This document shows, piece by piece, positions 1 to 6,369 of a stretch of DNA of 10,458 bases (positions are counted from its first letter, which is position 1; the number at the start of each line of letters is the position of its first letter). The stretch comes from an uncultured Clostridia bacterium (GTDB lineage: Bacteria; Bacillota; Clostridia; Oscillospirales; Oscillospiraceae). The stretch is taken from NCBI GenBank assembly GCA_946187475.1, contig CAMHRJ010000053.1, forward strand, positions 1 through 10,458, given 5' to 3'. Under the pieces are notes generated by a model. That model did not search any database and was not told the DNA's origin. It saw nothing but the letters and a program-made list of their open reading frames with translations. The translations under genes and the position numbers were made by a program.

Positions 1-9
1 ATTCTCTTC

Positions 10-16
10 TCCCCTT
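10..16 (-). promoter_or_regulatory. Ribosome binding site of a leftward gene beyond the window
   Basis: On the minus strand the sequence AAGGGGA lies nine bases from the left edge, downstream of a consensus promoter. The start codon must therefore fall at or just outside position 1, so none of that gene is visible. The short leader (about 35 bases) and adjoining operators suggest a tightly controlled gene. Its identity cannot be read from this window. Confidence 0.6.
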
Positions 17-24
17 TCTCATCT

Positions 25-43
25 AATATCGATATTCGATGTT
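25..43. promoter_or_regulatory. Operator 2 just downstream of the leftward start point
   Basis: The plus strand reads AATATCGA-TAT-TCGATGTT, the same arms as the site at 59-77 but in inverted orientation. Centre-to-centre distance is 34 bases, a little over three helical turns, so two dimers could bind on nearly the same DNA face. Paired TCGATAT dyads over a promoter suggest autoregulation by a small winged-helix repressor such as a PadR or GntR type. That family guess is inference. Confidence 0.65.
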
Positions 44-53
44 TCCTGCTTTC

Positions 54-82
54 AATATAACATCGAGGCTCGATATTGTCAA
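54..82 (-). promoter_or_regulatory. Sigma-A type promoter reading leftward out of the window
   Basis: On the minus strand a perfect TTGACA (77-82) is followed by exactly 17 bases and TATATT (54-59). Transcription should start near position 47 and run left, past a ribosome site at 10-16. One operator fills the spacer between the two boxes and another lies across the expected start point, so a bound repressor would block polymerase. This is as close to consensus as any promoter in the window. Confidence 0.8.
59..77 (-). promoter_or_regulatory. Operator 1 in the promoter spacer
   Basis: Read on the minus strand this is AATATCGA-GCC-TCGATGTT, an imperfect palindrome of eight-base arms around three bases. 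It lies almost wholly within the spacer between the -35 and -10 boxes of the leftward promoter, the classical position for a repressor. It shares all 16 arm bases with the operator at 25-43, differing only in the three central bases. Confidence 0.7.
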
Positions 83-91
83 GCTGCAAAT

Positions 92-354
92 TTGTTCACG
101 GCAGTTTTCTCTGTTTCCTGCAGGCGATCCCCGTCGCGCCATTGCAGCGCTTCGCCGGAATGCCAACGGCGCTCTTCGCAAATTGCCCAAAAGATTTTTG
201 TGTTAATTTTGAAACTTATTGTTTCTGATTTGTTATGTAAATCGCTGCGTACGCCCGGCCTTTTTAGATTGGCAGTATTTTACAAACCATCACGCCTGTT
301 TTTAGATTTTATGACGAATTTTAGACTATTTTTTAGAATTGTCTATTTTACCAC
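92..354. other. Non-coding stretch between divergent promoters
   Basis: I see no convincing gene here. A short open frame at 92-358 has no ribosome site and a composition unlike a protein. The first 90 bases are mixed in composition; from about 185 the sequence is strongly AT-rich. The right part carries several TTTTTAGA-like repeats, listed separately, just ahead of the promoter at 355. Confidence 0.6.
261..337 (+). repeat. Cluster of TTTTTAGA direct repeats upstream of a promoter
   Basis: TTTTTAGATT occurs at 261-270 and again at 299-308, with shorter versions TTTTAGAC at 319-326 and TTTTTTAGAA at 329-338. All are on the same strand and end about 17 bases before the -35 box at 355. Such a cluster could be a binding array for an activator or repressor of the microprotein unit. 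The region is AT-rich, so chance contributes, but the two exact ten-base copies are notable. Confidence 0.4.
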
Positions 355-383
355 TTGAATACGGTTATTTTTCCCAGTACAAT
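355..383 (+). promoter_or_regulatory. Promoter of the microprotein unit
   Basis: TTGAAT (355-360), a 17-base spacer and TACAAT (378-383) make a good vegetative promoter. A start near 390 gives a leader of about 114 bases before the ATG at 504. The promoter, ribosome site and terminator together show that the short gene downstream is a dedicated transcription unit and not a chance frame. Confidence 0.7.
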
Positions 384-391
384 AATAGCAA

Positions 392-437
392 CAGGGTAAG
401 CAGCGCAAGCGCTGCCCTGCTTCCTTTTCCTGCAGGG
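392..437 (+). promoter_or_regulatory. Structured leader with two mutually exclusive hairpins
   Basis: The first hairpin pairs CAGGG (392-396) and CAGCGC (401-406) with GCGCTG (409-414) and CCCTG (415-419), leaving TAAG as a bulge. The same CCCTGC (415-420) can instead pair with GCAGGG (432-437). The two structures cannot form together because they share one strand. A run of pyrimidines (421-430) lies between them. This could be an attenuator, a riboswitch-like leader or a thermosensor, or simply a stabilising 5' structure. It matches no riboswitch class I know. Confidence 0.4.
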
Positions 438-503
438 GGGACAACGTGCGGAACAGGGAGACACGCAAAATACTTCTCTGAATTTACTTAGGGGGAAACT
501 ATT

Positions 504-605
504 ATGGCAAACTATGGACTGAACCTGGCACTGTGGATTCTGGGACTGGCCGGCGAGCATGACGCTGACGGCATCCTGAACCGCATTCTGGGTATGCTTC
601 CGTAA
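504..605 (+). CDS. 33-residue hydrophobic/amphipathic microprotein of unknown function
   Basis: This is a short gene with a full set of signals: promoter at 355-383, ribosome site AGGGGG (490-495) eight bases before ATG, and a strong hairpin terminator at 631-656. The 33-residue product begins MANYGLNLALWILGLAG, a hydrophobic stretch; a short acidic turn (EHDADG, residues 18-23) follows, then a second amphipathic segment ILNRILGMLP. With no cysteine and no signal peptidase site it does not resemble a bacteriocin or an AgrD-type pheromone. The helix-turn-helix amphipathic look would fit a membrane-associated regulator, a type I toxin-like peptide or a small subunit, but none of these is shown. 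I do not recognise it. Its isolation between two non-coding stretches means the neighbours give no clue. Confidence 0.65.
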   Translation: MANYGLNLALWILGLAGEHDADGILNRILGMLP

Positions 606-630
606 TCAAACAAAAGAAGCGCAAATGGAG

Positions 631-660
631 AGAGCACGCCGCATGCGGCGTGCTCTTTTA
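631..660 (+). terminator. Terminator of the microprotein unit
   Basis: Positions 631-656 form a perfect 26-base palindrome (arms AGAGCACGCCGCA and its complement), followed by TTTTA. It starts 25 bases after the microprotein stop codon. The T-run is short, but the stem is very GC-rich. It may also help stop transcription arriving from the ATPase gene on the other strand. Confidence 0.75.
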
Positions 661-753
661 TGATGGTAGGTCTCCCCTCCCCTACACACATGAATTTGGT
701 TCTGCAGATAATTTCACACCGGGCGATTCATACTATAATTCGAAACATAAAGC

Positions 754-787
754 ATCACCTCGCTGCGCAATTTCACAGCGAGGTGAT
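754..787 (-). terminator. Hairpin after the P-type ATPase gene
   Basis: ATCACCTCGCTG (754-765) and CAGCGAGGTGAT (776-787) are perfect 12-base arms around a ten-base loop. On the minus strand the hairpin begins five bases after the ATPase stop codon and is followed by GCTTTATG, a poor T-run. It probably acts as a terminator or as a 3' end stabiliser of the ATPase message. Confidence 0.65.
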
Positions 788-791
788 ATTC

Positions 792-3254
792 TTAATACTG
801 TTTCTGTTCTCGTTTGGCCGCAAGCTCTGCCAGTTTGTCGTGGAGCTGGTCGTTCAGGCGGCTGAACACCGTCAGCACCGGCCAGGCCAGGGCGCCGAAG
901 ACCAGCAGGATCAGGGCGCTGGAGAAGTCCAGCTTCGTGAGGATGAACACCTCCGGCAGGAAGCAGAAGGCCACCACGAAGGAGAGCGTCAGCACGATCA
1001 TCATGGCGATGCGGAGCTTGTTGTAGGGCTTACTGGTGCGGTGCACCATCATGAGACCCACGATGCCCATGACGCCGGTGCAGATGGTGCTCATGGAGGT
1101 CTCGTCGATCTTGAAAGCGATATAGAACAGCAGCACGCCCACGATCAGCACCAGGTCCGTCATGGCGCAGGGCAGCGCCCGGAAGATCACGTTGCGAAGG
1201 AACTTGCCCTTGACGCGGTTTTCGTTGGGCTCCATGGCCAGAATGAAGGATGGGATGCCGATGGTGACGCCGTTGACCATGCTCAGCGCCGCCGGCGTGA
1301 AGGGATAGGGCAGCGTGGCGAAGAGCGTGAAGAACGCCAGGAAGAAGGTGAAGATGTTCTTAACCAGATAGAGGGAGGCGCTGCGCTCGATGTTGTTGAT
1401 GACGCGGCGGCCTTCGGCCACCACGGAGGGCATGGAGGCGAAGTTGTTGTCCATGAGGACGATCTGGGCCACCTGGGCGGCCACCTCACTGCCGCTGGCC
1501 ACGGCGATGGAGCAGTCGGCCTCCTTCAGGGCCAGAACGTCGTTGACGCCGTCGCCGGTCATGGCCACGGTGTGGCCGTCGGCCTTCAAGGCCTGGACCA
1601 GCGCCCGCTTCTGGGTGGGGGTGACCCGGCCGAAGACGGTGTATTCCTCCGCGGCTTCCGCGATGGCCTCGTCGGTGGTGAGGGTCCGGGCGTCCACGAA
1701 GCGCTCCGCCCCGGCGATGCCAGCCCGCTTGGCCACCTCGGAGACAGCCCGGGGATTGTCGCCGGAGATGACCTTGACGGTCACGCCCTGGTCGGCAAAG
1801 TAGCCGAAGGTCTCCGGCGCCTCGGCGCGAATCTTGTTGGAGAGCAGGATCAGGGCAATGGGCAGCAGAGGCTGGTCGGGAACTTCGTCGTCCAGCTTTC
1901 CGTCATACATTCCGAGCAGCAAAACCCGGCAGCCCTGGGAAGAATAGCTTTCGATCAGCTCGTCAAATTCCGCCTCCTGGTGGGCCAGGAGCACATCCGG
2001 TGCGCCCAGGAGATAGGTCTCGTCCTCGTGGAAGGAGACGCCGCCGTACTTCTTCGCGCTGGAGAAGGGCAGCGTATGGATGGCCTTCTGCTTCACCTCG
2101 CCGGTGAAGTAGCGCCGCAGGGCGGCCATGGTGTCGTTGTCCGCCTGCATGGCGTAGACGTAGTCCGCCATGATGAGGCGCACATCGTCCTCCACGAACC
2201 GCTCCTCCGAGAGCAGGTGGATGTCCTCCACGGTCATCTTGTTCTCCGTGACGGTGCCGGTCTTGTCCACGCAGAGGGTATCCACCCGGGCCAGAGTCTC
2301 GATGCACTCCAGCTCGTGGGCCAGGGTCTTTCGCTGGGCCAGACGCAGCACGCCCGCCACCAGGGCGAGGCTGGTGAGCAGATAGAGCCCCTCGGGGATC
2401 ATGCCGATGATGGAGCCCACCGTGGAAGTCACCGCCGTGGGCACGTCCCGATCCAGCCAGAGGTATTCCTTGATGAACATGATGGCGCCCAGAGGGATGA
2501 CCAGAAAGCCGATCCACTTGACCAGGTTCTGGAGCGAGCGCATCATTTCGCTCTGCTGCGGGGGCTTGGCGGCCTTGGCCTCCAGCGTCAGGCGGGAAAC
2601 GAAGCTGTCCGCGCCCACCTGGGTGAGCCGGGCGCGGCACTGGCCGCTGACCACGAAGCTGCCGGAAAGCAGCTGATCTCCGGGGAGCTTGTGGATTTCG
2701 TCGGATTCACCGGTGATGAGGGCTTCGTTGACGTAGCACTCCCCTGCCGCAACCACCGCGTCAGCGTAAATCTGGTTTCCGGCGCCGAGAATGACGATGT
2801 CGTCCCGGACCGCCAGGGCAGTTTCGATGGTGCGCTCCTTGCCGTCGCGGATGACCGTGGCTTTCGGCGCCGCCAGAACACTCAGCTCCTCCAGGGTCTT
2901 CTTGGAGCGCAGCTCCTGGATGATGCCGATGGCGGTGTTGATGATGATGACGCCCATGAACGTGAGATTCAGCAGCAGTCTCGGCTGCACGAAGCTCACG
3001 GCGATGACGCACAGGGCCAGCAGGAAAAAGAGAATATTAAAATAGGTAAAGGTGTTGGAGAGGATGATCTCTCTGGTGCTCTTGCCGGCGCCCTCCACGG
3101 GGGTGTTGGCCCAGCCGGCGTCCACGCGCTCCCTGGCCTGGGCCTCGGTGAGTCCCAGGTCCGGGTCCGTCTCCAGCACGGGCAGCTCCCGCCGGGACGG
3201 AAGGTCCGGTTCTTTCTGTTTCGGTCGTTGCAGTTTCTGCAGCAGGTTGTCCAC
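792..3254 (-). CDS. P-type cation-transporting ATPase (CtpE/YoaB-like, probably calcium)
   Basis: A complete 820-residue P-type ATPase that pumps a cation across the cytoplasmic membrane using ATP. Visible motifs are TGES (181-184, actuator), PEGL in M4 (287-290), DKTGT (330-334, phosphorylated Asp330), SGDNP (498-502) and TGDGVND (566-572). Two transmembrane helices lie near 68-113, two near 243-300, and a C-terminal set from about 628 to 798. The PEGL motif and NGVTIGIPSFILAMEPN (661-677) resemble mycobacterial CtpE and Lactococcus YoaB, for which calcium transport is proposed; there is no N-terminal metal-binding domain, which argues against copper or zinc export. Substrate is inferred, not seen. 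I choose the GTG at 3252-3254 because AGGAG (3264-3268) sits nine bases upstream, whereas an upstream in-frame ATG (3303-3305) lies before the -10 box and would not be transcribed. Single gene, divergent from pspA. Confidence 0.93.
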   Translation of the reverse strand: MDNLLQKLQRPKQKEPDLPSRRELPVLETDPDLGLTEAQARERVDAGWANTPVEGAGKSTREIILSNTFTYFNILFFLLALCVIAVSFVQPRLLLNLTFMGVIIINTAIGIIQELRSKKTLEELSVLAAPKATVIRDGKERTIETALAVRDDIVILGAGNQIYADAVVAAGECYVNEALITGESDEIHKLPGDQLLSGSFVVSGQCRARLTQVGADSFVSRLTLEAKAAKPPQQSEMMRSLQNLVKWIGFLVIPLGAIMFIKEYLWLDRDVPTAVTSTVGSIIGMIPEGLYLLTSLALVAGVLRLAQRKTLAHELECIETLARVDTLCVDKTGTVTENKMTVEDIHLLSEERFVEDDVRLIMADYVYAMQADNDTMAALRRYFTGEVKQKAIHTLPFSSAKKYGGVSFHEDETYLLGAPDVLLAHQEAEFDELIESYSSQGCRVLLLGMYDGKLDDEVPDQPLLPIALILLSNKIRAEAPETFGYFADQGVTVKVISGDNPRAVSEVAKRAGIAGAERFVDARTLTTDEAIAEAAEEYTVFGRVTPTQKRALVQALKADGHTVAMTGDGVNDVLALKEADCSIAVASGSEVAAQVAQIVLMDNNFASMPSVVAEGRRVINNIERSASLYLVKNIFTFFLAFFTLFATLPYPFTPAALSMVNGVTIGIPSFILAMEPNENRVKGKFLRNVIFRALPCAMTDLVLIVGVLLFYIAFKIDETSMSTICTGVMGIVGLMMVHRTSKPYNKLRIAMMIVLTLSFVVAFCFLPEVFILTKLDFSSALILLVFGALAWPVLTVFSRLNDQLHDKLAELAAKREQKQY

Positions 3255-3285
3255 GTTTGCACACTCCTGAGGATAATTCAAACCT

Positions 3286-3291
3286 ATTGTA
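3286..3291 (-). promoter_or_regulatory. Probable -10 box of the ATPase promoter
   Basis: TACAAT on the minus strand lies 32 bases upstream of the GTG start. No good -35 box is present at 16-18 bases (nearest candidate TACGTT at 17), so the promoter may be weak or need an activator. The expected leader is only about 25 bases, too short for the manganese-sensing yybP-ykoY riboswitch that precedes some relatives of this pump. Confidence 0.5.
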
Positions 3292-3342
3292 GCAGAAAGG
3301 CGCATAAAAACGTACAGGAAAATGTGAATTTTTTGAATTCTG

Positions 3343-3371
3343 TTGCATGACCCACCATTCTGTGGTATAAT
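3343..3371 (+). promoter_or_regulatory. Promoter of the pspA operon
   Basis: TTGCAT (3343-3348), 17 bases, then a perfect TATAAT (3366-3371). Transcription should start near 3378, giving a leader of about 57 bases that is AT-rich and ends in a perfect AGGAGG (3421-3426), eight bases before ATG. The -35 box lies some 51 bases from the ATPase -10 box on the opposite strand, so the two units could share control. Confidence 0.75.
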
Positions 3372-3434
3372 TCAACTGGTTTATCAGATGTGTTCAAAAA
3401 AACCAAATTATTTTATATTTAGGAGGAACGTAAC

Positions 3435-4112
3435 ATGAGCATTCTTTCCCGTTTTGCAGACATCATCTCCGCGAACATCAACGCCCTGTTGGAGAAAGCG
3501 GAAGACCCCGCAAAGATGATCGACCAGTATCTGATCAAGGCCAAGGAAGACCTGGCCCAGGTCAAGCAGGAGACCGCAGGCGTCATGGCCGAGGAAACCC
3601 GCTGCAAGCGCCTGATGGATGACGCCCAGGAAGCGGTCGACAAGTATGAGAGCCTGGCAAAGAAGGCTCTGGCCGCCGGCAACGAGGGCGACGCCCGCCA
3701 GCTGATCGCCAAAAAGCAGGAGCTGGAGAAGACCCTCATCGCCGCCACCAACAACTACTCCGTGGCGAAGGCCAACGCCGACAAGATGCGTCAGCTCTAT
3801 GAGAAGCTGTCTCAGGACGTGGCCACCCTGCAGGCCCGCCGCAGCAACATCAAGGCCACCGTGGCCGTTGCCAAGACCCAGGCCCGCATCAACGAGGCCA
3901 CTGCCGCCGCCGAGAGCGCCCACGGTTCCATCGCCGCCTTCGAGAAGATGGAGCAGAAGGCCCAGGAGATGCTGGACCGCGCCAACGCCGAGGCAGAGCT
4001 CAACGGCATGGCCGCCCCCAACATGATTACCCTGGAGGAGAAATACTCCGAGCCCGGTGAAGCAGCCGTGGAAGACGAGCTCGCCAGACTGAAGGCCGAG
4101 CTCGGTATGTAA
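3435..4112 (+). CDS. pspA: PspA/IM30 family membrane-protecting protein
   Basis: The 225-residue product is close to the 222 residues of Escherichia coli PspA and belongs to the PspA/LiaH/Vipp1 group, bacterial relatives of ESCRT-III that coat and stabilise stressed membranes. It opens with the family's amphipathic N-terminal helix (about 1-22, MSILSRFADIISANINALLE) and the characteristic DPAKMIDQYL (25-34). Nearly all the rest is heptad-rich, Ala/Lys/Glu-rich coiled coil (about 35-180), followed by a linker and a short acidic helix (about 210-225). There is no transmembrane segment or signal peptide, consistent with a peripheral protein on the inner face of the membrane. Stop and next start are separated by one base, so it is co-transcribed and probably translationally coupled with the TPM-like gene. 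No PspF-type sigma-54 activator is visible. Confidence 0.92.
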   Translation: MSILSRFADIISANINALLEKAEDPAKMIDQYLIKAKEDLAQVKQETAGVMAEETRCKRLMDDAQEAVDKYESLAKKALAAGNEGDARQLIAKKQELEKTLIAATNNYSVAKANADKMRQLYEKLSQDVATLQARRSNIKATVAVAKTQARINEATAAAESAHGSIAAFEKMEQKAQEMLDRANAEAELNGMAAPNMITLEEKYSEPGEAAVEDELARLKAELGM

Positions 4113-4113
4113 G

Positions 4114-5250
4114 ATGCCCGGCGGAAGAGCCGGCGGAGGCGGCGGTCATGCCTCAGGCGGAGGCGGAGGCCGCGTAGGCGGCAGCTTTGGCGGTTCCCGC
4201 AGCAGCGGGAGCAGCTTCGGCGGTTATCGCGCCGGCGGCGGAAGTCGGGGAAGCTTTTATCCCTCTGTCGGCTCCCGCCCCGTGCGGGACTATACGCCCA
4301 GAAGCAGCCAGCGCTATAACGTGCCGTCCAGCATGCGCCCCAGCTATCGCACCTCCAGGCCCATCATCTACGCCGGCCCCATCTATCACAGCTCCGGCCA
4401 TTCCGGAAGCAGTTCGTCCAAGCCCGGCACGGCGGCGCACGCCAGCGGCGCTTCGGGCGGCAGCAGCAGCTCCAGCGGCAACAGCGGCTGCGCAACGCTG
4501 CTGATCGTATTTCTGGTCTTCGGCCTGATCCTGCTGCTCTTCGGCGCCCTCGCCGGACGGGGCGGCAGCAGCTCCGGCGGCGTCACCGCCTCCACGGTGC
4601 AGCGCGAGCCTCTGGCCGCCAGCGCCGTCAAGGAGACCGGCTATTACGAGGACAACATCGGCATGATCAACAGCTCCTCCGCCCTCCAGGCCGGCATGAA
4701 GCAGTTCTATCAGGAGACCGGCGTGCAGCCCTTCCTGTATACGACGCCGGACGTGAACGGCGACTATGATCCCTCCAACACCACGCTGGAGGCTTACGCC
4801 CAGACGCTGTACAGTGAGCTCTTTGACGACGACGGGCATTTCCTGGTCATCATCTATGACGCGGACCCCTCCGGCTTCGGGTATTACTACATTCCCGGCA
4901 ACGCCGCCAAGGCCGTCATGGACGCGGAAGCTCTGAGCATCTTCGAGGGCTATGTGAACGCCGACTTCGATCAGTATTACGACAGCCCGGCGGGCTACTT
5001 CTCCAAGGTATTTTCCGACACCTCCAGCCGCATCATGCAGGTGACCAAGAGTCCCCTGATCAAGGTGGGCATGGTGATCATCCTGGTGGCAGGCATCGCC
5101 CTGCTCTACCTGTGGTGGAAGAAGGCAAAGGAAAAGAAGATCGAGGAGATGGAAAAGGCCCAGCAGATCCTGGACGCCGACATCGGTGAGCTGATCAAGG
5201 ACCCCGAGCTGGAAGTCCTGGAGCAGAAATACGGCGACAAAAAAGAATAA
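4114..5250 (+). CDS. Gly/Ser/Arg-rich membrane protein with a TPM-like domain
   Basis: A 378-residue membrane protein. Residues 1-125 are low complexity: glycine-rich to about 50, then rich in Ser, Arg and Tyr. A transmembrane helix (about 126-147, CATLLIVFLVFGLILLLFGA) follows. Residues about 170-310 resemble the TPM fold (TLP18.3/Psb32/MOLO-1), with YYEDN (177-181), QPFLYTTPD (205-213) and HFLVIIYD (242-249). A second helix (about 315-335) leads to a charged tail (336-378) that is helical and rich in Lys/Glu. Both ends are thus likely cytoplasmic, with the domain outside. The ATG overlaps nothing but lies one base after the pspA stop, and I see no independent ribosome site, which implies translational coupling. 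Pairing with PspA suggests a membrane partner or anchor. The TPM assignment is from pattern only; without a search it could be another alpha/beta extracellular domain. Confidence 0.75.
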   Translation: MPGGRAGGGGGHASGGGGGRVGGSFGGSRSSGSSFGGYRAGGGSRGSFYPSVGSRPVRDYTPRSSQRYNVPSSMRPSYRTSRPIIYAGPIYHSSGHSGSSSSKPGTAAHASGASGGSSSSSGNSGCATLLIVFLVFGLILLLFGALAGRGGSSSGGVTASTVQREPLAASAVKETGYYEDNIGMINSSSALQAGMKQFYQETGVQPFLYTTPDVNGDYDPSNTTLEAYAQTLYSELFDDDGHFLVIIYDADPSGFGYYYIPGNAAKAVMDAEALSIFEGYVNADFDQYYDSPAGYFSKVFSDTSSRIMQVTKSPLIKVGMVIILVAGIALLYLWWKKAKEKKIEEMEKAQQILDADIGELIKDPELEVLEQKYGDKKE

Positions 5251-5258
5251 GCAAAAAA

Positions 5259-5287
5259 CAGAGGCATCATGGATGCCTCTGTTTTTT
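5259..5287. terminator. Bidirectional terminator between the pspA operon and the regulator gene
   Basis: CAGAGGCATC (5259-5268) and GATGCCTCTG (5272-5281) pair perfectly around ATG. Six T follow on the plus strand and a run of A precedes it, giving a T-run on the minus strand as well. It lies eight bases after the TPM-like gene stop and 15 bases past the stop of the convergent regulator gene, so it can serve both. Confidence 0.92.
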
Positions 5288-5301
5288 ATGTTGGAACGGA
5301 T

Positions 5302-6297
5302 TCAGTTCTTACTCCGGATCATGCGCAGGACGGCAGTGAGGATGCCGTAGGCCACGCCGGCGATGGGCCAGACGATCCAGGTACGGTGCCACTCCATGGT
5401 GATGAAGCTCCAGCCGAGATAGATCGTCAGCACCGCCGCCCAGTAGATGGAGGCGATGTGCTGGTTTTTCGCCGCCTCGGCCTTGACCGCCCGGCTGCAG
5501 TCGCCCTCCTCCAGCAGCACGTCGTAGCCGCCGTGGAGGATGCTGGTGCGCACGATGAAATACACGCCCACAGCCACCATGATCAGCAGCGCGCCGGTGG
5601 CGACTGCCATCGGGAAGTCTTCATCCCCCTTCAGGGTCAGCATCACGAAGATCGGAACCACCGACAGGACACAGAGGGTAATGCCCAGCACCAGGCGCCG
5701 GGTGTGGGTGGGCGCGTACTGCTCCTTCCGCTCCTTCACCATGCCGTCTACGCCGTAGGCGGTGTCCAGCGGTACCTCGGAGAGGTCATCAAACTTGCTC
5801 ATGCGGATGCCCGCCGTGAGAAACAGAGGCAGGGCCGCGCAGATGAACAAAAACAGCACCACGCCGCCGAGGCCGGCAGCCTGGTTTTCCGTGAGGGCGA
5901 AGCGTCCGGCATCCTGGCCCACATTCAGAAGAATCATCATCACCGGGGACATGATACACAGCATCACGCCCAGGGCGATGCGCTTGGCGCCCATGGCCCG
6001 GGTCTCCAGGAAGGCGTTGGCTTCCTCCATCTCTACCCGGCGCAGCGGGCTTTCCTCAGGCAGGATCTCGTCCGGGTCTGGCTGCGCCTGCTCCGGCTCC
6101 AGCTCATCTTTCAATAAGTAATCCGTGCTGACGCCGAAGAGCCGGCTCATGGCCAGGATCCGGTTCATGTCCGGCACGGACTGGGCGCCCTCCCATTTGG
6201 AAATGGACTGGCGGCTGACGCCCAGCTGATCGGCCAGCTCCTCCTGGGACCAGCCGTTTTTCTTTCTTAAATCGATGATCTTATCTGCGAGAATCAT
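5302..6297 (-). CDS. Membrane-anchored XRE-family transcriptional regulator
   Basis: A 331-residue protein with an N-terminal XRE/Cro helix-turn-helix (about 5-62; LADQLGVSRQSISKWEGAQS at 21-40 is the recognition region) joined to a membrane domain. After an acidic Pro/Glu-rich linker (65-95) come about six hydrophobic helices (near 104-125, 143-165, 201-220, 228-250, 283-300, 306-326). DNA binding is therefore tied to the membrane. HTH-plus-membrane proteins of this layout are common in Clostridia and their signals are mostly unknown; no ligand-binding motif is evident. I choose ATG at 6295-6297 because AGGAG lies directly upstream and the product starts exactly at the HTH fold; a longer frame to 6372 would include promoter sequence. 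Single gene with its own promoter and a shared terminator; its targets may include itself, given the repeats upstream. Confidence 0.88.
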   Translation of the reverse strand: MILADKIIDLRKKNGWSQEELADQLGVSRQSISKWEGAQSVPDMNRILAMSRLFGVSTDYLLKDELEPEQAQPDPDEILPEESPLRRVEMEEANAFLETRAMGAKRIALGVMLCIMSPVMMILLNVGQDAGRFALTENQAAGLGGVVLFLFICAALPLFLTAGIRMSKFDDLSEVPLDTAYGVDGMVKERKEQYAPTHTRRLVLGITLCVLSVVPIFVMLTLKGDEDFPMAVATGALLIMVAVGVYFIVRTSILHGGYDVLLEEGDCSRAVKAEAAKNQHIASIYWAAVLTIYLGWSFITMEWHRTWIVWPIAGVAYGILTAVLRMIRSKN

Positions 6298-6312
6298 GGT
6301 TTTCTCCTCTCC

Positions 6313-6325
6313 CCCGCGCCGCGGG
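6313..6325 (-). promoter_or_regulatory. Small GC hairpin next to the regulator's ribosome site
   Basis: CCCGC-GGC-GCGGG on the minus strand forms a compact hairpin immediately 5' of GGAGAGGAG, the ribosome site of the regulator gene. It may modulate translation initiation, or be no more than a leader structure. Confidence 0.35.
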
Positions 6326-6339
6326 TGTTTTCTGACTGC

Positions 6340-6368
6340 AGAATAGCAAATCGGAAGCAAAAAGTCCA
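6340..6368 (-). promoter_or_regulatory. Probable promoter of the XRE regulator gene
   Basis: On the minus strand TGGACT (6363-6368, four of six consensus bases) is followed by 17 bases and TATTCT (6340-6345). The start point would be near 6333, about 36 bases before the ATG. The weak -35 box sits directly beside the CAACCG repeats, as expected for a promoter that depends on a bound regulator. Confidence 0.5.
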
Positions 6369-6369
6369 T

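Noticed and set aside
92..358. 88-codon frame before the microprotein promoter
   Set aside because: No ribosome site, no promoter in the right place, cysteine/arginine-rich start followed by an AT-driven Phe/Leu tail; it ends within the promoter of the microprotein unit.
348..560. 70-codon minus-strand frame over the microprotein leader and gene
   Set aside because: No promoter or ribosome site on the minus strand; cysteine-rich composition comes from the reverse of the GC-rich leader.
700..745. TATAAT at 734-739 as a plus-strand promoter
   Set aside because: The nearest -35 candidate (TTTCAC, 16 bases away) is weak, and no rightward gene follows, only the 3' end of the ATPase gene on the other strand.
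3303..3305. Upstream ATG as the start of the ATPase gene
   Set aside because: It lies upstream of the TACAAT -10 box, so it would not be in the message; the GTG at 3254 has a well-placed AGGAG.
660..3350. Long open frame on the plus strand, 896 codons, opposite the ATPase gene
   Set aside because: The product is His/Asp/Gly/Gln-rich with no recognisable domain and no ribosome site, and every P-type ATPase motif is read from the other strand. Long antisense frames are expected opposite a gene with GC-rich third positions.
3255..3434. A metal-sensing riboswitch in front of the ATPase or pspA
   Set aside because: The ATPase leader is about 25 bases and the pspA leader about 57, AT-rich and without the conserved multi-helix layout of yybP-ykoY or M-box elements.
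5269..6117. Open frame on the plus strand, 282 codons, opposite the XRE regulator gene
   Set aside because: It starts inside a terminator hairpin, and its product is His/Gln-rich and featureless, while the minus strand encodes an evident helix-turn-helix and membrane protein.
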